A stretch of 40,160 nt of DNA. Origin: a bacterium. Its GTDB lineage: Bacteria > Planctomycetota > Planctomycetia > Pirellulales > Pirellulaceae. The stretch covers positions 1-40,160 of the forward strand of contig JANSWS010000021.1 of assembly GCA_024743355.1 (NCBI GenBank), given 5' to 3'. The translations under genes and the position numbers were made by a program. The notes under the pieces are model-generated. The model did not search any database and was not told where the DNA came from. It saw only the letters and a list, made by a program, of their open reading frames with translations. This document shows, piece after piece, positions 25,956 to 35,312 of this stretch (position 1 is the stretch's first letter; each line of letters begins with the position of its first letter).

Positions 25956-27626
25956 ATGCCCTCGCAACAACGACGATCTGCTGATCTTTCGATTGGTCAG
26001 TACCTGATAAATCGTCTGCAGGACTACGGCATCCAGGACATCTTCGGCATTCCAGGCGACTACGTTCTATCGTTTTACAGCATGCTGGAAGAGAGCCCCA
26101 TCAATGTGGTTGGCAGCACGCGAGAGGACTGTGCTGGGTTCGCGGCGGACGCCTACGCGCGGATCAACGGCATGGGGGCGCTGTGCATTACTTACTGCGT
26201 GGGTGGACTGAGTGTCTGCAATAGCGTGGCCGGTGCATTCGCCGAAAAGTCTCCCGTCGTGGTCATCAGCGGTGCACCTGGAATCAACGAACGTGTCAAC
26301 AATCCTTTGTTGCACCATAAGGTTCGCGAATTCCGCACCCAAATGGACGTGTTCGAAAAACTGTGCATCGCCGGCGCTGAGCTGAGCGATCCATTAACGG
26401 CTTTCTCTGAAATTGAGCGCGTCTTGGACGCTTGCGACCGCTTCAAACGCCCTGTCTACATTGAAATCCCCCGCGACATGGTGCACGTCGTGCCGCCCAC
26501 GGCCCAAGGATTTCGCCGGCCCAAACTGGATGTGGATCCAGACGCATTGGCCGAAGCCATTCGCGAGGCCAAGACATTGCTGGACCAATCCCAAAAGCCG
26601 ATCATCATCGCCGGCGTCGAGATCCACCGCTTTGGACTGCAAGATCAAGTACTACAGCTGGCCGAGCAAGCCAAGATACCCATGGCTGCAACCATGTTGG
26701 GCAAGAGCGTTGTTCGCGAAACGCATCCGCTGTACGTGGGATTGTATGAAGGCGCACTGGGTCGGGCCGCAGTTACCGAGTTCGTGGAAGACAGCGATTG
26801 CGTGCTGCTGCTAGGCACCTTCATGACCGACATCAATTTGGGCATTTACACAGCCAACTTGGATCTCAAGAAGTGTATCTACGTCACCAGCGAGCAACTA
26901 CAAATTTCACATCATCACTATCACAACATTCCCCTCCAGGATTTTTTGGAGGGTCTTACAAAGAGCCAGCCGCAACCCGGACTGAGGCCCGTCCCAGCTG
27001 AATTCCACCCCGCAGCGGAAGCATTTGAGGTCTCAGCCGATGAGCCGCTGCGAGTGAGCCGCATGATGAAGATTCTCAACGGCTACCTGGGTAAGGAGAA
27101 TATCGTGGTGGCGGATATTGGCGACTCCTTGTTTGCCGCCACGGAACTGGTCGTCCACGAACGCACGGACTTCATCAGTCCAGCTTACTACACGTCCATG
27201 GGATTCGGTGTACCTGCTACCGTCGGCGCCTGTGTGGCCAGACCCGACGAGAGAATCATAACGATTTGCGGAGATGGGGCTTTCCAGATGACCGGCCAGG
27301 AGCTTTCGACTTTGATTCGCAGAGGCGACTCGCCGATTCTGATCATTCTGGACAACCATGGCTACGGGACCGAACGCTACCTGCACGCCGGTGACTGGGA
27401 GTACAATGAAATTCTTCCATGGAATTATTACAAGCTGCCCGAGGTTTACGGTGGCGGCAAGGGCTATCTGGTAACTACCGAAGGTGAATTTGCGGATGTC
27501 TTGCAGCAAGCCTGGAATGATCGAAGCTGCGTACAGATCATCCAAGCCAAATTGGCTGAGGGCGACGCCAGCACGACCTTGCTTCGACTGGCAGAACGAC
27601 TGGGCGCACGCGTGCAAGGTCGTTGA
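25956..27626 (+). CDS. thiamine-diphosphate-dependent pyruvate/indolepyruvate decarboxylase
   Basis: I start at the ATG at 25956, 7 bp after TTGGAG; the frame is open upstream but that part does not look like protein. The 556-residue enzyme decarboxylates 2-oxo acids to aldehydes. It has the ThDP-activating Glu57 (STREDCAGFAADAYARI), the two adjacent histidines His120-His121 of the decarboxylase branch, the GDG motif (439-441) with Asn467 for the cofactor, and Glu473 in the GYGTE segment, as in pyruvate decarboxylases. These active-site residues separate it from acetolactate synthases. Pyruvate, phenylpyruvate or indolepyruvate are all possible substrates; no alcohol or aldehyde dehydrogenase is adjacent. 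Confidence 0.9.
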   Translation: MPSQQRRSADLSIGQYLINRLQDYGIQDIFGIPGDYVLSFYSMLEESPINVVGSTREDCAGFAADAYARINGMGALCITYCVGGLSVCNSVAGAFAEKSPVVVISGAPGINERVNNPLLHHKVREFRTQMDVFEKLCIAGAELSDPLTAFSEIERVLDACDRFKRPVYIEIPRDMVHVVPPTAQGFRRPKLDVDPDALAEAIREAKTLLDQSQKPIIIAGVEIHRFGLQDQVLQLAEQAKIPMAATMLGKSVVRETHPLYVGLYEGALGRAAVTEFVEDSDCVLLLGTFMTDINLGIYTANLDLKKCIYVTSEQLQISHHHYHNIPLQDFLEGLTKSQPQPGLRPVPAEFHPAAEAFEVSADEPLRVSRMMKILNGYLGKENIVVADIGDSLFAATELVVHERTDFISPAYYTSMGFGVPATVGACVARPDERIITICGDGAFQMTGQELSTLIRRGDSPILIILDNHGYGTERYLHAGDWEYNEILPWNYYKLPEVYGGGKGYLVTTEGEFADVLQQAWNDRSCVQIIQAKLAEGDASTTLLRLAERLGARVQGR

Positions 27627-27687
27627 AGTTAGTGGCTGCCAAGGCCTGTCCGGCAAGCTCTGCTCCCAAACGAACCACCGTTGGAGC

Positions 27688-27757
27688 CTATCCGAAAACC
27701 GAAGAGAACCGCGGCTAACGCCGGCTAATGCCCATGAGGCTAATCGTTTTCGGATAG
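27688..27757. repeat. palindromic repeat family, copy 1
   Basis: CTATCCGAAAAC (27688-27699) pairs exactly with GTTTTCGGATAG (27746-27757). The inner part reads GAAGAGAACCGCGGCTAACG. Two relatives occur at 33854-33913 and 35313-35380. It lies between the decarboxylase and HrpB genes, 62 bp after the first stop. Confidence 0.9.
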
Positions 27758-27815
27758 ATTCTTAGTCTCGCCGTTCAGTTTTTCCCTTTACCCGAATTGA
27801 TTCTTTTCCCTAGCT

Positions 27816-30377
27816 GTGGCTTCCGTGCTCGAGCTCCCCATCGACAATTATCTGCCCGAGATTCGACAGGCAGTATGCGATCACCCGTGCGTCATCATCG
27901 AAGCTCCCCCCGGAACAGGAAAGACAACCCGCGTCGCGCCAGCTCTGCTCCAAGGCGATGCGGCACAAAAGACGCTCTTGGTACAACCTCGACGGCTAGC
28001 CGCACGTACCGCGGCTCAGCGTATAGCGTCCGAGTCTGGTAACCAACTTGGAGATCGCATCGGTTATCAGATTCGATTCGATAGCCGTCAGTCAGCGAGT
28101 ACAGAATTGCTGTGCGTTACGCCCGGGATACTGCTCCGAAAACTGCAGAGTGACGCCGTACTCGAGCACGTGCGTTGCGTGCTGCTGGATGAATTTCACG
28201 AACGATCCGTGGATTACGACTTGATCCTGGGTATGTTGCGTCGCATTCAATTAGAACTGCGTCCGGATCTCAGAATTGTGGTCATGTCGGCCACGCTCGA
28301 CAGTGAATCCTTGCAAGACTATCTCCAGAATCCGCCTGTCATCCGTGTGGATGCGAATGTTTTTCCCGTCGATATTCGCTACGCCAACTTTCGATCACAA
28401 CCCTCGCCAGCCGGCAGACGCAGCCTGCCTAGACAGATCGTAGAATCGACGGCCAAGCTGACCGTCGATGCCATGCATGAATCCCAAGGAGACTGTCTGG
28501 TCTTTCTGCCCGGGGTTGGCGAGATCCAACAAGCTGCTCGTCTACTGGAAACGGACGCCAGCAAACAGGACTGGCTGATTCTGCAGCTTTACGGTGACAT
28601 GCGAGCCGAGGACCAGGACCAAGTCTTGCAACCCGCCTTGCAACGCAAGCTTATTCTGGCCACGAACGTCGCCGAAACTTCGTTAACCATCGACGGAGTC
28701 CGCGTGGTCGTGGATAGCGGATACGCGCGAGTTCAAAGGTTCGATCCTGAATCTGGACTGGACGCACTGATGCTGGAGCCCATTTCCATGGCTTCCGCAA
28801 CTCAGCGAACGGGCAGGGCAGGGCGGACCGCTACCGGTGTTTGCTATCGGTCTTGGGATCGTCTGGCGGAACGCGCCCGTCCCGCTCAATTGGACCCGGA
28901 GATCCGTCGTGTTGATTTGGTGGGCCCCGTGCTTCAGCTGATTTGCTGGGGTGAACAAGAAGTCAGCCAGTTCCCCTGGCTCTCACCACCATCCGCCGAG
29001 TCCATCGAACAAGCCCTTCAGCTGCTCGATTGGCTGGGTGCGGTGCGGAACCACAAAGCCACCCAACTCGGCCAACAGATGCTGCGACTGCCCGTACACC
29101 CGCGACTGGCTAAGTTGCTGGTTACCGGTCATCAGCTGGGCATCCCACAAACCGCATCGCTGGCCGCGGCGATCCTGAGCGAACGGGATATCATCCAACG
29201 CCATGGGCATCCGCATGCGAATCCGCGAGGACCGACCAACTACGGCCAGCAAAGCTGGGATTGCGATGTCGCGCAACGTGTGGACGCCCTGAAACAGTTC
29301 CAAGCAACGGGACGCTCCGAATGCGAACTGGGAACCATGCATCATTCGGCGGCCCGCAACGCGCTGCGAGTTGCAGCTCAATTAGAACGCATACTGGTGG
29401 ATGAATTGGGGAGCATCGACGCGAGTCGACATGCCGGTGAACTCGAAGGCACGGAGCTGCAATGGTCCCTGCTGAGCGCTTTCCCGGACCGCTTGTGCAA
29501 GCGCCGAGCTGCAGGGGATGCGCGGGGAGTCATGGTCGGCGGTCGTGGAGTGAAACTTGCAGCCGGCAGCGGCGTGACCAGGGGCGATCTCTTCCTGGCC
29601 ATTCATGTAGATGGTCGGGGGAGCGAAGCACAAGTTCGTATGGCCTCCGCCATCGATGACGCATGGTTGCCAGGCAATTTGCTCTCCGAAGAAATCCATC
29701 GCTTTTTCAATCCAACGACCGGCTCCGTTGTTAGTCGCGAACGCACCTGCTGGCATGACTTGGTGATCCGCGAGCAGCCCATATCAACACCCGACGACGA
29801 GGAAACCGCTCAGCTCCTGGCGGAACAGCTGGCGAAAAACTTTAACAGGCTGCTGCCGGCAAAGGACAAGCAATTGCATGCCTGGATCGACCGCGTCAAT
29901 TGGCTCAATGCAGCCATGCCTGAATTGCAATTGCCGTCTCTGGCACCAACGGATCTACCACAACTACTGGCTCCCTATTGCTACGGCATCAAGTCGATCG
30001 CCGAAGCCAAAAAAATTCCGTGGAAGCCCACCTTGATGGGATTGCTTGATCAGCACCAGCGAACGCAACTCGAACAGCATGCCCCTGAGAGCTACCAGCT
30101 GCCTACTGGGCGTACGGTGCTTCTGCGTTACGAAACAGGCAAGCCTCCCGTATTAGAAGCTCGCATACAGGAGTTTTTTGGACTCCTCGACACACCCAAG
30201 ATCGCCGGGGGCCGCATTCCACTGCTACTTCATCTGCTGGCTCCCAACGGCCGTTGTCAGCAGATCACCGACGATCTGAGAAGCTTTTGGGAAAACACCT
30301 ATCCAGTTGTGCGCAAAGAGCTCCGCGGGCGTTACCCCAAACACAAATGGCCCGAGAATCCATGCGATCGTGAGTAA
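27816..30377 (+). CDS. hrpB: ATP-dependent RNA helicase HrpB
   Basis: The 853-residue protein is a DEAH/DExH helicase of the bacterial HrpB family. Visible motifs are Walker A APPGTGKTT (30-38), DEFH (125-128), SAT (158-160), and motif VI QRTGRAGRT (about 329-338), followed by helicase-associated domains and the family's own C-terminal domain (about 700-853, with KIPWKPTLMG and YPKHKWPENP). The start is a GTG at 27816 without a ribosome site; a second GTG at 27831 is possible. HrpB proteins are RNA helicases whose cellular targets are poorly known. A gap with many repeats separates it from the convergent M16 gene. Confidence 0.93.
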   Translation: MASVLELPIDNYLPEIRQAVCDHPCVIIEAPPGTGKTTRVAPALLQGDAAQKTLLVQPRRLAARTAAQRIASESGNQLGDRIGYQIRFDSRQSASTELLCVTPGILLRKLQSDAVLEHVRCVLLDEFHERSVDYDLILGMLRRIQLELRPDLRIVVMSATLDSESLQDYLQNPPVIRVDANVFPVDIRYANFRSQPSPAGRRSLPRQIVESTAKLTVDAMHESQGDCLVFLPGVGEIQQAARLLETDASKQDWLILQLYGDMRAEDQDQVLQPALQRKLILATNVAETSLTIDGVRVVVDSGYARVQRFDPESGLDALMLEPISMASATQRTGRAGRTATGVCYRSWDRLAERARPAQLDPEIRRVDLVGPVLQLICWGEQEVSQFPWLSPPSAESIEQALQLLDWLGAVRNHKATQLGQQMLRLPVHPRLAKLLVTGHQLGIPQTASLAAAILSERDIIQRHGHPHANPRGPTNYGQQSWDCDVAQRVDALKQFQATGRSECELGTMHHSAARNALRVAAQLERILVDELGSIDASRHAGELEGTELQWSLLSAFPDRLCKRRAAGDARGVMVGGRGVKLAAGSGVTRGDLFLAIHVDGRGSEAQVRMASAIDDAWLPGNLLSEEIHRFFNPTTGSVVSRERTCWHDLVIREQPISTPDDEETAQLLAEQLAKNFNRLLPAKDKQLHAWIDRVNWLNAAMPELQLPSLAPTDLPQLLAPYCYGIKSIAEAKKIPWKPTLMGLLDQHQRTQLEQHAPESYQLPTGRTVLLRYETGKPPVLEARIQEFFGLLDTPKIAGGRIPLLLHLLAPNGRCQQITDDLRSFWENTYPVVRKELRGRYPKHKWPENPCDRE

Positions 30378-30391
30378 CCCCAAGCTCAATT

Positions 30392-30466
30392 CAGGTCTCA
30401 GGTCTCAGGTCTCAGGTCTCGTGACTCGGGTCTTAGTTCTAGCAACTAGCAACTAGCAACTAGCAA
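30392..30466. repeat. heptamer arrays CAGGTCT x4 and CTAGCAA x4
   Basis: Four exact CAGGTCT units fill 30392-30419 and four exact CTAGCAA units fill 30439-30466, both with a 7 bp period. They lie 14 bp beyond the HrpB stop, in the 443 bp convergent gap before the M16 gene. The second array shares CTAGC with the arrays at 30756 and 16031. Confidence 0.95.
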
Positions 30467-30500
30467 CTTTCCCCAGTGCGGAACGCACGGCAGGAAATAG

Positions 30501-30520
30501 CCTCGGACTTTAGTCCGAGG
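30501..30520. repeat. REP-like hairpin CCTCGGAC/GTCCGAGG
   Basis: CCTCGGAC and GTCCGAGG flank a four-base loop (TTTA), giving a perfect 8 bp stem, followed by GAAAAAG. It could work as a weak terminator but lacks a T-run. A second stem, TCGC-AAA-GCGA, lies just after it near 30546. Confidence 0.6.
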
Positions 30521-30631
30521 GAAAAAGCGACACATAATGAATTAGTCGCAAAGCGACGACAGGAAAACGCGTTGCCATGAAATATCCACGAAGCACATTC
30601 TGCACTGGAAAGCACGAGACCCGAGAACTGA

Positions 30632-30707
30632 GACCTGAGGCTCGGCTTTTTATGGGCTTGCAATGCCGCTTGTCGACCGAAACTCTCCACGAGTTTCGCT
30701 ACGTGGC
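30632..30707. repeat. dispersed 75 bp repeat, copy 2
   Basis: It matches 15942-16016, including the hairpin GAAACTC-TCCAC-GAGTTTC. It lies 114 bp from the stop of the minus-strand M16 gene, again next to CTAGC heptamers. Confidence 0.85.
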
Positions 30708-30755
30708 CCTCTTCTGGCCTTGTCCGCTGCCTGAAACCGACTCTCTTCGGCTTTT

Positions 30756-30819
30756 CTAGCCACTAGCTTCTAGCCGCTAGCCACTTCTTCTTTCTCCCGG
30801 CTTTTCTAGCATCTAGCAA
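30756..30819. repeat. degenerate CTAGCNN heptamer arrays next to the M16 stop
   Basis: 30756-30783 reads CTAGCCA, CTAGCTT, CTAGCCG, CTAGCCA: CTAGC is constant and the last two bases vary. After a short gap, 30806-30819 adds CTAGCAT and CTAGCAA, ending one base before the M16 stop codon (30823-30821). Confidence 0.9.
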
Positions 30820-30820
30820 C

Positions 30821-33598
30821 TTACTTTTTAAAATCGCCAGCCAAGCATATTACCAAACGATCGGGTTCAATGAACTTCCGCAATGCCTCGTTCACTTGGC
30901 TACTGCTCAATTTGGCGACCCGCTCTTCAAAGTCTGCGTAATACTGCATATTGCGATCGGCGAAGATGGTGCCTCCCAGCATGGACGCCAGAACGTTATC
31001 ACGCGTGCGTTCCAGCTGACTACTCTGCAGTATTCCCTGCTTGGCAGCCTCCAACTCTTCCTCAGTGATGCCTCCCTCCAGCAGCAACAGGATTTCTTCT
31101 CGAATGACCTTGATCAGCTTGTCCTTGTTCTCTGGATTGCAGATGGCAAACACGGTAAAGACCGTTCGTTCGTCGATTGGATGTGCATTCAGACCCGATG
31201 CGACGCTGTAAGACAAGCCTTCCTTTTGACGAACACGATTACCGAGCCGTGAGGAAAGTGCGCTGGCACCCAGTATGTAATTCCCGACGACCAATGCGGG
31301 ATAATCGGGATGGTCGTCGCGCATCGCGATCTGTTCGCTACCGTAATAGAGAGCATTCGCCTTGTCGGGCGTCACAATCTCTTTCAGCATGCCAGCGACT
31401 TGCGTATTGGCATCGGTCGGTATGCGAGCGAATTCCACCTCGGACTTCCATCCCGCCAATGCCTCGTCCATCATCTCGGCCAGTTCTTGTGGATCAAAAT
31501 CACCCACCGCGGTCACTTCACCATGCAGTGAACTCAGCTGCGTTGCATGCAGTTCTTCAATCTGCTCAATCTGGACGCTACGAATTCGCTCAATGCGTTC
31601 TTCCAAAGTTGGGACATAGCGCATATTGTCGGGCTCGTAGGGAGCGAGAGCCCTCAGCACTGCAACGGAGGCCAGTGCCGTCGGCTCCGTCATCGAGGAT
31701 TCGATGTTCGTGATCGCCTGTCGCTTAAGAATTTCCAATTCAGCGGGGTCAAACCTGGGCTGTCGCAAGATCTCGCCAAGCAGCGGTACAATGTCCGCTA
31801 GGTATTCGCGTTTGGTATCAAGCGTCAATGTCAGCAGTCCACTGGTCCCCGACGTGCTGACGACAGCTCTGAGTTCGTCCAGCACATCTTGCAACTGGGT
31901 GTAATCCAATTTCTGCGTGCCGCGCATCAGCATCTCAGGCAGAAATTCCAACGCAGCTCGGTAGGGCAGCAATGATTGCTCGTTACCATACCGCAGGTTA
32001 ATGGACAAATTGACGGTACTGCCACGCGTCTTCTTGGGAAGCCAGGCTGTCTTCAGACCGCAATCCAACTCGCCACGCAGGGTTCTCTCCTCGATGGACA
32101 TTGGCGAAGGATCAAAGGCCTCACCCTGCTGAATTTCCTCGCGTCCCTCGTAACCAGCCAGCAAATCCTGCAAGTTGGGCTTGGCCGGAATTTCAACGCG
32201 TTCACTCTGCTCCGCCGGCACAAACAGACCGACGGTTCGGTTATTGCGAGTCAGATATTTCTGAGCAGCCTGCGTGCATTCCTCCGGCTCGAGGCTTTCC
32301 ACGAAATCGCGGAATAGAAAGTACAGCCTCCAATCACCTTGGGCGGCCCATTCGCTGAGCTCGATGGCCAGCCGCTGAGTATTGGTGGCACGCAGTTCAC
32401 GGTCCTTGGAAAATTGACGCTTGGCCCGCTCCAGTTCCTCTTGCGTAATCGGTTTGTCCGCCACACCTTCAATGGTTTGCAATAGCGTTTGCTGCGCCGA
32501 TTCGATCGACTTCGAAGTCGGAACTTGAGCCATGAACATGATCATTCCGGGATCATGCAGGGCCATGGACATGGTGGATACCTCCGTGGCCAGTTCCGGA
32601 ACGACCAGCTCTTGGTAGAGCCGACCGCTTGGCTGAGCATCAAAAATGTAAGCCAACATCTCAATGGCTGCATAGTCTCGATTGGCACCGCTGGGGGCAT
32701 GATACATGCTGCCTACCAGCTGCGTATTGCCGACCCGGCGTAGCACTACCGAACGCTCTCCATCCTGGGCAGGCTCGGTCGTGTAAGTCCGATCCAAGGG
32801 CGTCGAGGGGCGTTCAAGAATTCCGAAATACTTGGCTACCAATTCAAGTGCTTGACGCGGATCAAACTTGCCGGCCACCACCAACATGATGTTGTCCGGG
32901 CGATAAAACTTGCGATAGAAAGCTTGCAGTCGATCGATGGGCACTCGTTCGATATCCGAGCGGTTCCCAATCGTGCTGCGACCGTAGTTATGCCAATCGT
33001 AGGCCAGCGACTGCATCCGCTGCATCAGCACGCGGCGTGGACTGTTTTCACCGCGCTCAAACTCATTGCGGACAACGGTCATTTCAGAAGCCAAGTCCTC
33101 TCCGCGGATGTAGCTGTTTACGAGCCGATCGGCTTCTAAACGAATCGCAAACTCCAGGTTTTCCGCAGCCTCCTCAGGCGTGGTCGCCGGAAGTGTCTCA
33201 TAGTAATTCGTGCGGTCGAGCCAAGTGGTTCCATTGAACTCCGCTCCGCGGTTCTTCAAGATTTGCGGAATCTGCTCGTGCGAGGGCGTGCCCTTAAAAA
33301 GCATGTGCTCCAGCAAGTGCGCCATGCCAGCCTCACCATAGCCCTCGTGCCGAGACCCCACGAAGACCGTCATGTTGACGGTCACCTTGGATTTACTATC
33401 GTCGGGAAACAGCAATATTTGGGCCCCATTAGCAAGCTCAAACTCGGCAATCCCCTCGACCGCAGTCACCGGTTTCACGCCTGCGGGCAAACCTGCGTTT
33501 TCTTGAGCCGCCATCTCTCCTGTTATCGACATCAGTACTCCCAAACCAAGAAAAAACGGAATGCATGCGGCGTATCGCCCCTTGCTGCGGTGAGCCAC
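30821..33598 (-). CDS. secreted M16 family zinc metallopeptidase (two-domain)
   Basis: I start at the GTG at 33598 because GGGAGA lies 5 bp upstream; an in-frame TTG at 33631 has no such site. The 925-residue product has a probable signal peptide (hydrophobic 10-26, cleavage near MAA-QE). The first M16 domain carries the inverted zinc motif His94-Leu-Leu-Glu97-His98, with the third ligand expected in the ENLEFAIRLEADR region. A second, catalytically inactive M16 domain covers about 500-925, with NRVRQKEGLSYSVASG typical of the partner half. Such pitrilysin-type peptidases degrade peptides inside a clamshell. It is convergent with hrpB. Confidence 0.93.
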   Translation of the reverse strand: MAHRSKGRYAACIPFFLGLGVLMSITGEMAAQENAGLPAGVKPVTAVEGIAEFELANGAQILLFPDDSKSKVTVNMTVFVGSRHEGYGEAGMAHLLEHMLFKGTPSHEQIPQILKNRGAEFNGTTWLDRTNYYETLPATTPEEAAENLEFAIRLEADRLVNSYIRGEDLASEMTVVRNEFERGENSPRRVLMQRMQSLAYDWHNYGRSTIGNRSDIERVPIDRLQAFYRKFYRPDNIMLVVAGKFDPRQALELVAKYFGILERPSTPLDRTYTTEPAQDGERSVVLRRVGNTQLVGSMYHAPSGANRDYAAIEMLAYIFDAQPSGRLYQELVVPELATEVSTMSMALHDPGMIMFMAQVPTSKSIESAQQTLLQTIEGVADKPITQEELERAKRQFSKDRELRATNTQRLAIELSEWAAQGDWRLYFLFRDFVESLEPEECTQAAQKYLTRNNRTVGLFVPAEQSERVEIPAKPNLQDLLAGYEGREEIQQGEAFDPSPMSIEERTLRGELDCGLKTAWLPKKTRGSTVNLSINLRYGNEQSLLPYRAALEFLPEMLMRGTQKLDYTQLQDVLDELRAVVSTSGTSGLLTLTLDTKREYLADIVPLLGEILRQPRFDPAELEILKRQAITNIESSMTEPTALASVAVLRALAPYEPDNMRYVPTLEERIERIRSVQIEQIEELHATQLSSLHGEVTAVGDFDPQELAEMMDEALAGWKSEVEFARIPTDANTQVAGMLKEIVTPDKANALYYGSEQIAMRDDHPDYPALVVGNYILGASALSSRLGNRVRQKEGLSYSVASGLNAHPIDERTVFTVFAICNPENKDKLIKVIREEILLLLEGGITEEELEAAKQGILQSSQLERTRDNVLASMLGGTIFADRNMQYYADFEERVAKLSSSQVNEALRKFIEPDRLVICLAGDFKK

Positions 33599-33853
33599 TG
33601 TGATCTCCCTATATTCAGCTGTCTGTATCAAAATTGAAGAAAGCCGGGCTGGTCAAGTTCCTGTCAACCGCGGCGTGGCCGAGCCATCCAGACGGCCTCT
33701 CTTTGCTCGCGAAACACTGATGCAAGCCACAGGTCGACCCGTTAGTTATCAGACGCCCAGCCCAACTCAGCAAGCCCAACTCCGATGGATCGTGGAAAAG
33801 GCGTCGGGCAGCAATAGCCCGCAAGGGCTCTGTCGGCATTTCGCATTCTGAAC

Positions 33854-33913
33854 CTATTCGAAAACCGAAGAGAACCGCGGCGGATGCCATAGCGGCTAAT
33901 GGCTTCCGGATAG
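33854..33913. repeat. palindromic repeat family, copy 2 (degenerate)
   Basis: CTATTCGAAAACC at the left and GGCTTCCGGATAG at the right pair imperfectly, and the core keeps GAAGAGAACCGCGGC. It lies in the 396 bp gap between the M16 and endonuclease-like genes, upstream of the first on the minus strand. I see no other gene in that gap. Confidence 0.8.
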
Positions 33914-33994
33914 CTTGTTAATGCCCGCAGCCATTCCTGCGCTCAATACCTTTTCCCAAATACACCTTTCTTGTTACCCCTGGCCGAAGCTTTA

Positions 33995-35209
33995 CTAACG
34001 AATATCAATCCACACCAGATGATGATCCGACGCAGCCATGCATTGCCGAACCGCCTCACGCTGCTGAGAGGCTACGTCATCCAGAGCAGGCCAAAACACG
34101 CCGGTCGCCAGCACTTCGAAATTCGCACTGGGCAAGGCGTAATCGACCCGCAAATTACCAACGCTGCGATCCGAGAAGTCCCCCGTATCTTGAGCCGCGT
34201 CTCCTTGATGGCTGCGATTTGCCTGGCCTTGTTCTTTGGCCGCCTGAACGGCTCCGGTACTGACTGGAGGATCGAACTGAGCCACTCGGCGATGTGAAAT
34301 CAAGTCGCGGATCGCCTGATGGAAGCTATTCCCATCTACGGGATCGCAATTCAAATCACCGAGAATGACAAAGCTGTCCTGATCGCTCATGCCAGAGCCC
34401 AGCTGCTGATCATCGCGAATGGCCGTTGAGCCTTCAATGTAGTACTGAACCAATCGAATCTCATCGTGATTGCGACAGCCATTCCGATCCTCGGCGCCAT
34501 CGAAGCCTGGCGGAGTAGGGTGACTGGCCAACACATGCACCACACCTTTGGGCGTCTGTATCGGAACGTCCCAGAAACTCTTGGAACTCAAACGCAAACG
34601 CTGCCAAACCGCTTCTTCGTAATAGGGCGGCTCGCCTTCCGCCTGAGGCTTCAAGGCACCCGGCAACTCGGCCCAAGCAAACAAGCGAAACGATCGGATC
34701 TGCTGCTCGTCCAATGGAAAACGACTGTAAACGGCCATTCCATATTGGCCGGGGAATCGTCCGTAGCCCCATGCATCCTCGGGATCCGTCACGCTCCCGT
34801 TGCGATTCAAGTCCAGGCCACTGGGAACTCCAGTGTTCACCTCACTACTGAAAACATGGGGCATGCTCCATGGCTTGCCACCCAACAAATCTTCGCGCTC
34901 TGCATCGAGATAACGCTCGCGAAATAGCATCGCATTGTTTTCCGCCGCCGAGTAATCCAGTTCATTGATCAGCAGGACGTCTGGCTGTACGGCCCGAATG
35001 ACACTGGCCACCGCCCAAGCCTGCTCATCGGCTTGCAACAAGTCCCGAGTCAGACCACCCTCCTCAGGCCGATTGAGCGAGACGTTGTAGGTCGCGACTC
35101 GTAATGCCCCTGCCGCTTTTTCGGGCACCAACTCTTGGGACTGGGCGGACACCGGAAAAAAAGCGAACAACAAGCAGCCGGCAAGGCTGCTACCAAATCT
35201 CAATTGCAT
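33995..35209 (-). CDS. secreted endonuclease/exonuclease/phosphatase family protein
   Basis: I start at the ATG at 35209, preceded at 5 bp by GAGGG; the product then opens with a signal peptide (MQLRFGSSLAGCLLFAFF, cleavage near SAQ-SQ). The 404-residue protein has the EEP fold: ATYNVS near 43, the metal-binding Glu in LLINELDYS, ASHPTPPGFDG, GDLNCDP (about 290-296) and the C-terminal ASDHHLVW. Family members cut DNA, RNA or phosphoesters; sequence does not say which here. Similar exported proteins with a nested PSGLDLNRNGSVTDPED insert are known in planctomycetes, to my recollection. It has no close neighbour in the same operon. Confidence 0.88.
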   Translation of the reverse strand: MQLRFGSSLAGCLLFAFFPVSAQSQELVPEKAAGALRVATYNVSLNRPEEGGLTRDLLQADEQAWAVASVIRAVQPDVLLINELDYSAAENNAMLFRERYLDAEREDLLGGKPWSMPHVFSSEVNTGVPSGLDLNRNGSVTDPEDAWGYGRFPGQYGMAVYSRFPLDEQQIRSFRLFAWAELPGALKPQAEGEPPYYEEAVWQRLRLSSKSFWDVPIQTPKGVVHVLASHPTPPGFDGAEDRNGCRNHDEIRLVQYYIEGSTAIRDDQQLGSGMSDQDSFVILGDLNCDPVDGNSFHQAIRDLISHRRVAQFDPPVSTGAVQAAKEQGQANRSHQGDAAQDTGDFSDRSVGNLRVDYALPSANFEVLATGVFWPALDDVASQQREAVRQCMAASDHHLVWIDIR

Positions 35210-35312
35210 CCAATCCCTCGCACTCTGGTGATTTACACAGAAGTTTATTCGCTGGTCCAGCCCCGATGCTGGGTTACTCACAGCCACGCACATGCAGGTT
35301 ATCTACGATCTA

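Noticed and set aside
30501-30520. Intrinsic terminator for hrpB
   Set aside because: The stem is good but is followed by GAAAAAG rather than a T-run in the hrpB direction; kept only as a hairpin repeat.
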